A DNA stretch of 64,000 nt from Nitrospira sp. (GCA_022843785.1 JALHMZ010000002.1:124001-188000); one strand, 5' to 3'; positions 37,312-45,176 are shown, counted from the stretch's first letter. Notes: a model not told the origin generated them from the letters alone. Numbers and translations are program-made.

Positions 37312-38127
37312 GTGAACCGAATGACCCTCCTCGCCGCCTCCATCCTACTGGCACTGACCGGCCTTCTTCCCGCCTCTTCGGCCCAGGCAGAAAACGGCTC
37401 TCTCAATAGCGGCTCTAGCTCGTCGCGGACCGCAGCTATCCAAGAGACCAGCAGTGCCGACGAATCGCCAGCCGGCCGCACAGAGACAAACGAGGCCGAA
37501 GGGCCGTCCCCGGAAGCCGCTCGTACCAGCAAGACTCTGGAACCCGTGGGCGTTCTGTTGCTCCTGGTATTCCTGGGAGCCGCGACAATTTTCTACTACC
37601 TCAAAATACAGCGCCCCTCCCTCCCCGACTTTTCCGGACTCGCCGGGCGCGACCCCGCCCTTGATAACCGGTCAGAAACACCGTCTCGCACATACAAAAG
37701 AAACCTGTCGATTGACCAGGTCACCTCCGCGGATAAAGCCACCTTCCAGCAACTGCTGAGCGACGTTCATGCAGCCTGGAGCAGGCAGGACCTGGCCGGA
37801 TTGCGGCAATTCGTGACACCGGACATGCTGAACTACTTCAGCGCCGCCCTGGCCGATCACACCAAACAGAACGTCCACAACCATGTGGAAGATGTGATCT
37901 TGCTCCAGGCCGAAGTCCTGGAAGCCTGGATGGAAGGCACTGCGTACTACGTGTCGGCGGGGCTTCGCTGGAGTGCCCGTGACTATAACCTGTCTCTGAC
38001 CAAGCAGCGCGGAGAGCCAGGATATGTCGTCACAGGCAGCGAAGAGACGCCGACTGAGTCGCGCGAAATTTGGACCTTCGTACGCGATCAAGATGGTAAA
38101 TGGCTGCTCTCAGCGATTCAGCAATAA
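37312..38127 (+). CDS. Tim44-like domain membrane protein
   Basis: About 271 residues from GTG 37312, with AAGGAG 6 bases upstream. A signal peptide (MTLLAASILLALTGLLPA, cleaved near AQAEN) and a Ser/Glu-rich linker come first, then a membrane helix (PVGVLLLLVFLGAATIFYYL). The C-terminal half is a Tim44/MBA1-like domain: LLSDVHAAWSRQDLAGLRQFV, TPDMLNYFSAALADH, and REIWTFVRDQDGKWLLSAIQQ. Bacterial members are membrane-anchored with unclear roles. The gene is divergent from the ATP-grasp pair and ends about 170 bases before the alr fragment. Confidence 0.85.
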   Translation: MNRMTLLAASILLALTGLLPASSAQAENGSLNSGSSSSRTAAIQETSSADESPAGRTETNEAEGPSPEAARTSKTLEPVGVLLLLVFLGAATIFYYLKIQRPSLPDFSGLAGRDPALDNRSETPSRTYKRNLSIDQVTSADKATFQQLLSDVHAAWSRQDLAGLRQFVTPDMLNYFSAALADHTKQNVHNHVEDVILLQAEVLEAWMEGTAYYVSAGLRWSARDYNLSLTKQRGEPGYVVTGSEETPTESREIWTFVRDQDGKWLLSAIQQ

Positions 38128-38296
38128 GAAAAGCGGGACGGGCGGAACGGGCGGGATGAGACGTGCAACATGAACGGTGAAACGAGGCGAGAGAGGGGCT
38201 GTCTGGTCAATTGGATGAGGCAGACACCACACACACTCCTGGAAAGTTTTGGTTTTGCCGTAGGGAGCAAGTCGAGAAGGCCAAGTAGTCGCCGGC

Positions 38297-38546
38297 TCTC
38301 GAATTGAGGCTGCGTCCTCATTCGCGGACAACGCGCATCCATCGCCGGTCTCGTATTTATGGATATGATTATGGTGGACGTCACCGGGATTGCGTGAATT
38401 TCAGTCGGCGATGAGGCAATCACATCGGACGTCAGAGCGACGAGCAGATCACCGCCGACGACATCGCCCAGTGGACCGGCACCATCGCCTATGAAGTTCT
38501 CTGTACCCTAGGTCCGCGCGTGCCGCGCCTCTATCACGAAGGCTGA
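38297..38546 (+). pseudogene. Decayed duplicate of the alr 3' end
   Basis: This stretch matches the last 83 or so codons of alr (35247-35499) almost base for base in places, for example at CATTCGCGGACAACGCGCAT and GCGACGAGCAGATCACCGCC. Likeness continues about 23 bases past the stop. A Gly codon has become TGA (at about 38394) and one base is missing near 38424, so it cannot encode a racemase tail. It is not preceded by the rest of alr. Part of the repeated alr-tail pattern at 35.5, 38.5 and 45.2 kb. No other gene is seen between 38128 and 38593. Confidence 0.85.
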
Positions 38547-38593
38547 GGTGCTCGCACGCCTACAATCTATGGAATTGATGCAATGGGCATCTC

Positions 38594-39712
38594 CTACTCC
38601 TCATACCATTCCTCGCCAAAACCAACTGCCCCGAAGTCAATAGTTGGATACATCTGCAAAAGACTAACCCCTGAAACGCTAATATCCATCGGCACAGATT
38701 CAAAATTACCTTCAAAAGTAATAAGAGCGGACATATTAAGCTCTGCATCTACTTCTTTGGAGTTTCCTCCCAGAGAAACATTATCATTGTCTATAGAATC
38801 GTAAGCATAAAACGAAAATGAAGCCTCGGCCTTCAGTCTAATTAAGATGGGAATTTTAGCAACTATCTTGTTCGCACCGATACGCACAATTGTGAAATCA
38901 CAATCATTTTCCTGATGGATGAATTCGAAATCATTGTATGAAACATCTACTTGATCCACCTCATAAGATACGTGCGAGTCGGCTTCTGCGTCCGGCTGCA
39001 AAGATTGCACTTCTTGTTCAATGCGCTCATTTATTTCTCTTGATAGATCTGGATTCTCGTTATTACAGAGAGCGTTCAACAGGTTAAGGATGATCTTTTT
39101 CGCACGCTCTACGTGTTCCTGAAATCTCTCAAAGGCTTGGGATAAGTCCTTCTCTAAGTCTATTTGAGTAGAAGTGGCGGCATACCCTTCCCATCCTTTA
39201 TCCTCTGAAACCGCAAGGAGCTTTTTGTTGTTCTGTCTAGCCCAGGCCTCCAACGAGATAAGCGCAATCGCATCTGGAAATTCGTTTTTCTTCTTTTCAT
39301 TATCTTCAAAAGGGGCGGATGGCGTGAAGTACAGCTCAACAAGCTTGTTCACGTCGGCATTTTTGGCTTCAACAACTATCGCGCCAGTTTTCTCGATAAA
39401 CCTTTTAAGCCTTTTTTGAACAGCCTCCTCTGGCGTTCCTTCTGAATCAAGCATTTTATTTATTGCTACAGCCGATTCAGAGGATAACAAAAATGATTTT
39501 TCAGATTTTTTTATGGATTCCTTCAATCTTAACCAATCTTGGTGAGCACTTTCTTTTAGGTGCTTGGAGGCTTCCCTACATACGATTTCGGAGAGAACTA
39601 ACTGAACTGAACCCGCTTTAAACTGGGTTAACTGTCCCAACAACCCAAATTCCAGATTGTAGCCGTTCTTTCGAAAAATATTGGTGTCGAGTGTAATGGC
39701 ATCATACTTCAT
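38594..39712 (-). CDS. PIN-domain (DUF4935-like) protein
   Basis: A 372-residue protein. The N-terminal third is a PIN nuclease fold: DAITLDTNIF (first acidic residue), VLSEIVCREASKHLK, then FPDAIALISLEAWARQ and LLAVSEDKGWEGYA (further acidic positions). The arrangement matches PIN proteins with the DUF4935 type of insert. The C-terminal 150 residues after a Glu-rich helix form a beta-rich part (CDFTIVRIGANKIVAKIPIL) with no family I recognise. It is AT-rich relative to neighbours, suggesting transfer. Unlike VapC toxins it is long and has no adjacent antitoxin gene. It may be a defence or stress RNase; this is inference. Confidence 0.75.
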   Translation of the reverse strand: MKYDAITLDTNIFRKNGYNLEFGLLGQLTQFKAGSVQLVLSEIVCREASKHLKESAHQDWLRLKESIKKSEKSFLLSSESAVAINKMLDSEGTPEEAVQKRLKRFIEKTGAIVVEAKNADVNKLVELYFTPSAPFEDNEKKKNEFPDAIALISLEAWARQNNKKLLAVSEDKGWEGYAATSTQIDLEKDLSQAFERFQEHVERAKKIILNLLNALCNNENPDLSREINERIEQEVQSLQPDAEADSHVSYEVDQVDVSYNDFEFIHQENDCDFTIVRIGANKIVAKIPILIRLKAEASFSFYAYDSIDNDNVSLGGNSKEVDAELNMSALITFEGNFESVPMDISVSGVSLLQMYPTIDFGAVGFGEEWYEE

Positions 39713-39924
39713 GCCATGCTCCCTCTTTTATTATCACCGCATTTCTCGTCCTGATGCTTTCAAGCTGTACGAAGGTTGATTTACGCATCGAGTCCACGAC
39801 CTCTTTTTCAGGTTTTTTGTTCATATGGTCCATGGCTAATATCTTTGGATTGTATAGCGGAATGCTCCAGTTTGGAACAGATACTATGGGTGAGAAATAA
39901 GGCTTTGGCGAGAGGAAAAGAATA

Positions 39925-39942
39925 GGAACGTTCTACGTTTCC
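39925..39942. repeat. Inverted repeat flanking the RAYT remnant (left)
   Basis: GGAACGTTCTACGTTTCC, related to the inverse of AGAAATGTAGAATG at 40140-40151 plus the bases after the IS (41137-41142). The same core, GGGACATTCTA, recurs in the REPIN-like repeat at 43645. The 485 bases between the PIN gene and the IS3 ORF hold only these repeats, the transposase remnant and the IS left end. Confidence 0.5.
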
Positions 39943-40115
39943 ACCAGTTTCTGCGGACGGCCAATCGGCCGGAAACTCGCATCGAGGCCCAAGAGTGCGG
40001 CCATTCGCTCATCCAGCCTTCCGATCCGAAAGACCACAGCACGACCATCGCCACGGTTGATGACGCGGCAGCAGTAGTTCCAGACTGCGACTCGCGCCAT
40101 GCGTGGCAAACTCAT
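39933..40115 (-). pseudogene. Internally deleted REP-associated tyrosine transposase (RAYT/Y1) remnant
   Basis: The 60-codon frame joins a RAYT-like N-terminus (RMARVAVWNYCCRVINRGDG then RAVVFR; the family opening is about PRxARVxxGxYxYHVxNRGxGRxxxFR) directly to a RAYT-like C-terminus (ALLGLDASFRPIGRPQK). The central part with the HUH histidines and the catalytic Tyr is missing, so the protein cannot be active. The second His of the HVxNRG motif is also lost (RVINRG). Inverted repeats of REP type flank it, and an IS3-type element sits in the right one. Confidence 0.6.
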
Positions 40116-40151
40116 ACCCGCTAGTTCGTCAGGCTACCAAGAAATGTAGAA

Positions 40152-41133
40152 TGGACTTCCCAGGCTTTAACGGACACCTTAGGGTGATCGTTGAAACTTG
40201 GGAGGGTCTATGGGGAATCAGCGCCAATCGCAGTCTGTCCGACTGAAGTACACCTTCATCAAAGCCCATCGCCGAGAGTTCGATACGGCCGTCATGTGCC
40301 AGCTCCTCGGCGTGTCGCGCAGCGGGTTCTATCAATGGTTACGGAACCCCCTCTCCGATCGAGCGGTGGAGGATCAGCGATTACTGGGCCTGATCCGCGC
40401 AGCCTATACGGCGAGCCACGGCGTCTACGGTGCCCCGCGGATCTTTCTTGACCTGCGCGAAGCAGGCGCGACCTGTAGCAAGCATCGTGTGGCGCGGATT
40501 ATGCGGGCCAATAACCTGAAGGCCCGGCACGGCTACCGAACGCCCCGGTACGTCAGAGGCCAGACCACCTCGCTCCTGACGCCTAATACACTGCAACGCG
40601 GCTTTACCGTCTCGCGACCGAACACCGCCTGGGTCACGGACATCACGTATGTACGCACATGGGAAGGCTGGCTCTATCTGGCGGTCGTGATGGACTTGTA
40701 CTCCCGCCGCATTATCGGCTGGTCCACAAAACCCACGCTCGCTCAAGACCTCGTGTTGGACGCCCTCCTCATGGCCGTGCGGCGACGCAAGCCCACACAC
40801 ACCCTGATTTATTCCGATCAAGGGTCACAGTTCGGTAGTGATGCGTGGCGGCGCTTCTGCCATGCGCATCACCTGGAGCCCAGCATGAGCCGACGTGGCA
40901 ATTGCTGGGATAACGCCGTGGCCGAATCATATTTTAGCAGCTTGAAGAAGGAGCGGATCAAGAAGCGCATCTACACAACTCGTCAGATCGCCAAGACCGA
41001 GATATCGGATTACATCGACATGTTCTATAATCGCACCCGTCGCCACAGCCATCTAAGCGGGGTCAGTCCAGAGGCCTTTGAAGCCATGTCAAATCGGGCT
41101 TACTGAGGTGTCCGCAAAAGGCTGGGAAGTCCA
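40152..41133 (+). mobile_element. IS3-family insertion sequence lacking orfA (982 bp)
   Basis: Terminal inverted repeats of about 27 bp with 4 mismatches begin TGGACTTCCCAGGCTTTAAC on the left and TGGACTTCCCAGCCTTTTGC on the inverse of the right, both reaching GGACACC. A 3-bp duplication, GAA, flanks it at 40149-40151 and 41134-41136, as is normal for IS3 relatives. Only orfB is present; the element is about 250 bp shorter than usual two-ORF members. It interrupts the REP-like sequence next to the RAYT remnant. Confidence 0.88.
40210..41106 (+). CDS. IS3-family transposase OrfB
   Basis: About 298 residues from ATG 40210, with GGGAGG just upstream. HTH_21 region: KAHRREFDTAVMCQLLGVSR and SGFYQWLRNP. 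Integrase core: NTAWVTDITYVRTWEGWLYL (first Asp), LIYSDQGSQFGS (second Asp) and RRGNCWDNAVAESYFSSLKK (Glu), so the DDE triad is intact. OrfA, normally upstream and joined by frameshifting to supply the DNA-binding part, is absent: only about 30 bases separate the left repeat from this ORF. The element is therefore likely to be immobile on its own, although the ORF is complete. Confidence 0.93.
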   Translation: MGNQRQSQSVRLKYTFIKAHRREFDTAVMCQLLGVSRSGFYQWLRNPLSDRAVEDQRLLGLIRAAYTASHGVYGAPRIFLDLREAGATCSKHRVARIMRANNLKARHGYRTPRYVRGQTTSLLTPNTLQRGFTVSRPNTAWVTDITYVRTWEGWLYLAVVMDLYSRRIIGWSTKPTLAQDLVLDALLMAVRRRKPTHTLIYSDQGSQFGSDAWRRFCHAHHLEPSMSRRGNCWDNAVAESYFSSLKKERIKKRIYTTRQIAKTEISDYIDMFYNRTRRHSHLSGVSPEAFEAMSNRAY

Positions 41134-41476
41134 GAATGTCCCTGTTTCTTCATTCTCTCAGGCACAACACAAGATCTGAGAGGCCCTTTTCGCTTAGTCC
41201 GCAAGCTTTCCACGACTGAAATGTATTTCCTGTACTGGCTTGGTTTTCAGCTTCGACATCCTTGCCTCCGTATTGTTGCCATAACTACGCCGTTGAACCG
41301 CAGCGCGGACTGGCGGAATCCGCTTGGAAAGGTCTGCCTCAAACGGCTTAATGAAATATGTGGACTGGAATAGCACTCCGAGGAAGACTGCAACTTATTC
41401 AGTGATTCCTACGTTCACTCAATGAATAGAATGACCACCCTCGCCCGTTGCCACACGGTTGTTAGGGCTCAGGGCA
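41134..41476. other. Intergenic, no gene seen
   Basis: 343 bases between the IS and the convergent end of the PD-(D/E)XK gene. A weak hairpin CTCTCAG...CTGAGAG (41155-41182) followed by GCCCTTTT could be terminator-like. A 60-codon minus frame at 41194-41376 has no family likeness and no ribosome-binding site, so I do not call it. Confidence 0.4.
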
Positions 41477-42223
41477 TCAATTGAAAAGCTGATCCTCGAC
41501 GAGCTTCATGGATCGATTCACATAGAACATGTCGGGTTCCTGCTTGGCGGCCCGTACTCGGATCTCGAATTTCGGGTTCTTCGGGTCGCCAGCATCGAAC
41601 AGGATCAACCCAATTCCGAAGATCCTCGCCAGAGCATCAAGGCGACCGATATCGTCTTCCGGGGAGTCAACGGGCACGACGATGTAGGATTTATGACTAA
41701 ACAGTCTATATGCACAGGCCTGACCAAACGCGGTAATGAGACCAGCCGAGTCAATCTTCACTTCCGCTGTTACTATCTCTGTCGGCAGCTTGACGATGTC
41801 GCTTTTCTTCGGCTCTCGGACCCCGACAACATCAGGTGTCCCCCACTTATCCTTGAAAAGATTGCCGCCGACAGGAATCGCCTTCGTACACTCCTCCAAC
41901 TCCTTGACGAGCCAGTCAGCGAATGCCTCGTAGAATTGCTCCTCCTTCACCTTTGGTTTCACGACAAATGTCGGCGATCCGGGTTGCGTCGGAGACAGGC
42001 CAGCTTCCTTGAACTTGGTGTGGATGTACATCCCGCGCGCTGGCTTGTAAACCTGGGTGGGAACTTGGACTTCAAGATTCCAGATGGTGCCGCCTATTGT
42101 GTTGGGGTTGGAATCAGGCAACGCGTTATGGATAGCAGTACGGAGCTGGGTGTAGCGGAGGCCGTGAGGCTGCTCCAAGAGTAGCTCTATAGCTTTTACA
42201 ACAATCTGTTCTTTGCTCGTCAA
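41477..42223 (-). CDS. Winged-helix plus PD-(D/E)XK nuclease-like protein
   Basis: A 248-residue protein. Residues about 1-85 look like a winged helix (VVKAIELLLEQPHGLRYTQL, NTIGGTIWNLEVQVPTQVYK). Residues about 95-240 look like a restriction-endonuclease-like core: EEQFYEAFADWLVKELEE, GTPDVVGVREPKK (the D of PD), EIVTAEVKIDSAGLITAFGQ (the ExK pair) and ACAYRLFSHKSYIVVP. All three catalytic positions are retained. The start is TTG 42223. No methyltransferase or helicase partner lies alongside, so a lone nuclease or a transcription-linked regulator are both possible. It sits in the accessory region near the PIN protein. Confidence 0.75.
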   Translation of the reverse strand: MTSKEQIVVKAIELLLEQPHGLRYTQLRTAIHNALPDSNPNTIGGTIWNLEVQVPTQVYKPARGMYIHTKFKEAGLSPTQPGSPTFVVKPKVKEEQFYEAFADWLVKELEECTKAIPVGGNLFKDKWGTPDVVGVREPKKSDIVKLPTEIVTAEVKIDSAGLITAFGQACAYRLFSHKSYIVVPVDSPEDDIGRLDALARIFGIGLILFDAGDPKNPKFEIRVRAAKQEPDMFYVNRSMKLVEDQLFN

Positions 42224-42446
42224 ATTTTCCCCAAGGTTTGTAGAGTTTACCCACTGCCCATGAGGCAGACTGCAAATTGATCCCTAAGGACTCTCAGCGC
42301 CCCACAGGGTATGCTCTTGCCACGATCTGGTCAATTCGTGCTTAGACTCAGCGGCCATCTGGAGCATGGAAATAGTTTCTTTACCAAGGCATTGGATAGA
42401 GTTGCGTACATTGATCTGAGATGCCCCCGTCCTCGTTCTCGTGCTC

Positions 42447-43028
42447 TCACTGGCCTTCCGGTTTCCACTCACTTGCCAATTTCTTGGCCTTGGTAATTTG
42501 AGCCTCCGTCATTCCTTTGGCCAGGATATCACGCAGCATGGGCGCGGACTTATCTCCGTTCGTCGCGGCCAGACTGATCCACATATACGCCTTGACCTTA
42601 TCTTTCGGCACTCCTTCCCCGTCATCGTACATAATCCCGAGTTTCGTTTGAGCCAGTGCGTCTTTTTTGTTTGCCCCTAGACGAAACCATCGTAGCGCTT
42701 GCTGATAGTCCTTCGGACCGCCTTCTCCATTAAAATACAGGGTGCCCAGACTGAACTGCGCCTTGGCCAGTCCCTGCGCCGCGGCTTTGGCATACCACTT
42801 CCGGGCTTGTGCATCGTCCTGCGGCACCCCTCGGCCCTTGTGATACAGCAGCCCCACATGATACTGCGCCAGGGCATCGCCCTGCTCCGCCAGCGGCTGC
42901 CACTCACGCATGGCAGTGGCATAGTCTTCACTGTCGTAGGCAGTCATGCCGGCCTGGAAATCGGCCCATGCGGGTACGGCGAGACCGAAGACCGACAAAA
43001 CAAGAGTAAGAATCAATCGGAACGACAT
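42447..43028 (-). CDS. Sel1-repeat secreted protein
   Basis: About 193 residues from ATG 43028 (AGAGGTG upstream), with a signal peptide (FRLILTLVLSVFGLAVPAWA). Four Sel1-like units follow: the first partial (YDSEDYATAMREWQPLAEQG), then ALAQYHVGLLYHKGRGVPQD, KAQFSLGTLYFNGEGGPKD and ALAQTKLGIMYDDGEGVPKD, ending in KAYMWISLAATNG. The ITKAKKLASEW tail is related to the Sel1 protein at 25992. Probably an envelope scaffold. The 223 bases downstream toward the nuclease gene hold no supported gene. Confidence 0.9.
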   Translation of the reverse strand: MSFRLILTLVLSVFGLAVPAWADFQAGMTAYDSEDYATAMREWQPLAEQGDALAQYHVGLLYHKGRGVPQDDAQARKWYAKAAAQGLAKAQFSLGTLYFNGEGGPKDYQQALRWFRLGANKKDALAQTKLGIMYDDGEGVPKDKVKAYMWISLAATNGDKSAPMLRDILAKGMTEAQITKAKKLASEWKPEGQ

Positions 43029-43111
43029 AGGCACCTCTGGAAAAAGGCGCATTCTAAAAGAATCGCACCGGGAGGTGCAAGGTCAACCACGAGGCAATCA
43101 TTTATGTCAGC

Positions 43112-43501
43112 CTATCTGCTCCGGTACTTCTCAGACAGGTGCGTGACCGCTTGTTCAGCATGTTTCGTCGCCACGTCCGCATGACCTGCTTTCCCATGCT
43201 CAATGGCCTGTTTGAGTTCCTTGATCCCTGCGTCCACATGCGGAGCCTCGCCGGCCTTCAGAGCAGCCTGTAGCGACTCTTCCGCACTGGTCACGAGTGC
43301 ACTCACATGCCCCTGTTTGCCATGGTCCGCCGCCTCTGTGGCAAGCGTGATGGCCTCATGACGGCTCTGCTCCTCAGCACGTATCACATCACGCCTGGCC
43401 CCGCCTTCGCCGAATACCGGTTGCAACGGCAGCACCGTAGCTGTGATGAGGACGAACACAGAAGCGAGTGCGACAGCCCATGGCATGGTATCTCGTGTCA
43501 T
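43112..43501 (-). CDS. smbP: Small metal-binding protein (SmbP-like)
   Basis: A 129-residue exported protein. After a signal peptide (AVALASVFVLITATVLPL) come repeated helical units rich in His: RHEAITLATEAADHGKQGHV, HVDAGIKELKQAIEHGKAGH, and ADVATKHAEQAVTHL. This matches SmbP, a periplasmic four-helix protein of ammonia oxidisers that binds copper and other divalent metals. It likely buffers or delivers Cu in the periplasm, useful to an organism rich in copper or haem enzymes. It lies in the accessory region on the same strand as the Sel1 gene. Confidence 0.85.
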   Translation of the reverse strand: MTRDTMPWAVALASVFVLITATVLPLQPVFGEGGARRDVIRAEEQSRHEAITLATEAADHGKQGHVSALVTSAEESLQAALKAGEAPHVDAGIKELKQAIEHGKAGHADVATKHAEQAVTHLSEKYRSR

Positions 43502-43644
43502 TGGGATTCTCCTTTCTTAAACGAAGTGAACCACCCTCCGTGAGCACTATGTTCCACCGTGTGGACTACTCGATGGTCCGTCCGTCTTTTTCCCGGGGTA
43601 TTGTACCATGCGTGCTCCCAGAGCCTCCCCAGGGAGAGACGATC

Positions 43645-43750
43645 GGGACATTCTAATTTTTCCAAATAGCGTGATCTAGGACTCTGAACGGTGAGACGAG
43701 GATACGCAAGGCGCCGGACAGACGCGCACCTGGAAATTTAGAATGTTTCC
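43645..43750. repeat. REPIN-like inverted pair
   Basis: GGGACATTCTAATTTTTCC (43645-43663) and its diverged inverse GGAAATTTAGAATGTTTCC (43732-43750) enclose about 70 bases containing the GC-rich GGCGCCGGACAGACGCGC. The core GGGACATTCTA also occurs beside the RAYT remnant near 40.1 kb, so both belong to one family. It occupies the gap between smbP and the next gene. Confidence 0.55.
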
Positions 43751-43772
43751 ATCTCTCTCCTCGTTTGTCCCA

Positions 43773-44984
43773 TCATTTGTCCTCAGCCTTAGGTGGCTTC
43801 GCAGGCAGTAGTTTACGGAGATGATCATCAACAAATTGGTTCGGCCTCCACCCCTTAAGCACCTTGTCGAGAAGAAATGCATCCGTAGCGCTGAGTCCTA
43901 GTCCGGTGATAGTGCCAAGACCTCCGGCGCCTATGGCATCTAACCCAATCCCCGTCGATGTAAATAGTAGCCACCGCACTGTCTTGGACGGTAGCTTGTC
44001 GAGCCACGTTGGAGTCACTACCTCTCGGAAGTAGGCCTTTACTAAATTGTGCTGCGGCGCCTCAGAACGCAGCCATTCCTTGAACTTTGCTGCCTTCGGC
44101 AGGATAGGGAGTAAATCTGCCAAACGACACGAACCTTGACGCACCGCCTCTGCTATTGCTCGCGCATCGTCGAACACAAAATCCTGGAAGGCTGCTACTG
44201 GTTGATGCGATGCCTCTAAACGACTAAAAAGATGGCCAAAGTGCTGGCGAATGATCGAGGCGTTGATATCATCGATCGCGATCTCGGACTCGTAACGTGC
44301 GGCAAAATGCAAGTCAGCCTTGACACTCAACAAATGAGCAAGCAGATAGGCCGGACTCAACGTGGAGTGAGAAGCAGGGATTCGTTGATGATAGAAGCGG
44401 TTTGCCTCGGGAAAGACGATGTCTGACTTCACTATCAACTTATTCTCATACTGGCTCGTCCTGAACTGAACCGGCCCCTGATATTCTGGGACATAAGTTC
44501 GCAGAAGCATGGCCACGCTATCCTCAACATATCGATGATCCAACAGTTCCTGTTTGGCCTCAGTTGTGAATTTCTGCGGGTATTGAATAACCTCAATGTT
44601 TCGCTTAAGGCGGTTCGCAACCCGACGAGCCTTTCCAGTCTTGCCATAAATCTCGATGAGATTTGTCTCCAATACAGCCTCAAGCTCAAATCTCTCAAGA
44701 TGGCCGGATACTGGGTTGTGAACCTCAGCTGAGGTACCAGAGTTTTCGGTCATGATCATAAGTTCGTCCGACTCGTAGACGAGCTTTAAGAAACCCTGTT
44801 CAACTAGTTCAATTAATACCTCAGGGGGTTCTGCGCGTAAGAGAACTGGCAGCACAGCAGGATTGGCAACGAGGCGGACATCACTATAAAAAACCAATGC
44901 TTCAGCTAGGACGCCAAGATCCAGCGGCTTGCCCAACGATCCGCTACTGCGCTGCCGAATAACCAGTCGTTCAAACACGGTCAC
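43773..44984 (-). CDS. Unknown 403-residue protein
   Basis: Starts at GTG 44984. I do not recognise the family. The N-terminal 100 residues are mostly helical (LGVLAEALVFYSDVRLVANP). The middle contains LSPAYLLAHLLSVKADLHFA and DDINASIIRQHFGHLFSR. The C-terminal third carries FVFDDARAIAEAVRQG, FKEWLRSEAPQHNLVKAYFR, WLDKLPSKTVRWLLFTSTGI and a Gly-rich hydrophobic run (IGLDAIGAGGLGTITGLGLS), perhaps a membrane or pore-like segment, ending in DKVLKGWRPNQFVDDHLRKL. The base composition is a little more AT-rich than the housekeeping genes. Its position in the island suggests a mobile or defence-associated origin, without proof. Confidence 0.7.
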   Translation of the reverse strand: MTVFERLVIRQRSSGSLGKPLDLGVLAEALVFYSDVRLVANPAVLPVLLRAEPPEVLIELVEQGFLKLVYESDELMIMTENSGTSAEVHNPVSGHLERFELEAVLETNLIEIYGKTGKARRVANRLKRNIEVIQYPQKFTTEAKQELLDHRYVEDSVAMLLRTYVPEYQGPVQFRTSQYENKLIVKSDIVFPEANRFYHQRIPASHSTLSPAYLLAHLLSVKADLHFAARYESEIAIDDINASIIRQHFGHLFSRLEASHQPVAAFQDFVFDDARAIAEAVRQGSCRLADLLPILPKAAKFKEWLRSEAPQHNLVKAYFREVVTPTWLDKLPSKTVRWLLFTSTGIGLDAIGAGGLGTITGLGLSATDAFLLDKVLKGWRPNQFVDDHLRKLLPAKPPKAEDK

Positions 44985-45145
44985 CTAACAGGCAATATTG
45001 CGACTTGATTCTTCTTCGCTTGCAGTCCGAGATCCAAATCATTTTCTTTAGACCCTGCCGCAGGATAGATCAAAGGCCCTTAGAAATCGACAAGCTACTC
45101 TTGGACATTCTGTGAGGTTTCTGAACCAGGCGGCGGAGGCGCACA

Positions 45146-45176
45146 TGCCGCGTCTGTATCACGAAGGCTGACCGCT
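45146..45176 (+). repeat. 31-bp direct repeat of alr 3' end (copy C)
   Basis: Identical to 35474-35504 over 31 bases, including the stop codon of alr and five bases after it, but with no alr sequence before it. It marks the right edge of the accessory region. Confidence 0.85.

Noticed and set aside
38118..38423. 101-codon minus frame over the decayed alr copy
   Set aside because: It reads antisense to alr-derived sequence; a matching antisense frame exists in the true alr gene, so it is a by-product of codon bias.
40381..40821. 146-codon minus-strand frame inside the IS3 transposase
   Set aside because: Antisense shadow of a gene with an intact DDE triad; no independent family likeness.
41194..41376. 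60-codon minus frame after the IS
   Set aside because: No ribosome-binding site, no recognisable family, low-complexity composition.
42284..42472. 62-codon minus frame downstream of the Sel1 gene
   Set aside because: No family likeness, and it overlaps the end of the Sel1 gene in another frame.
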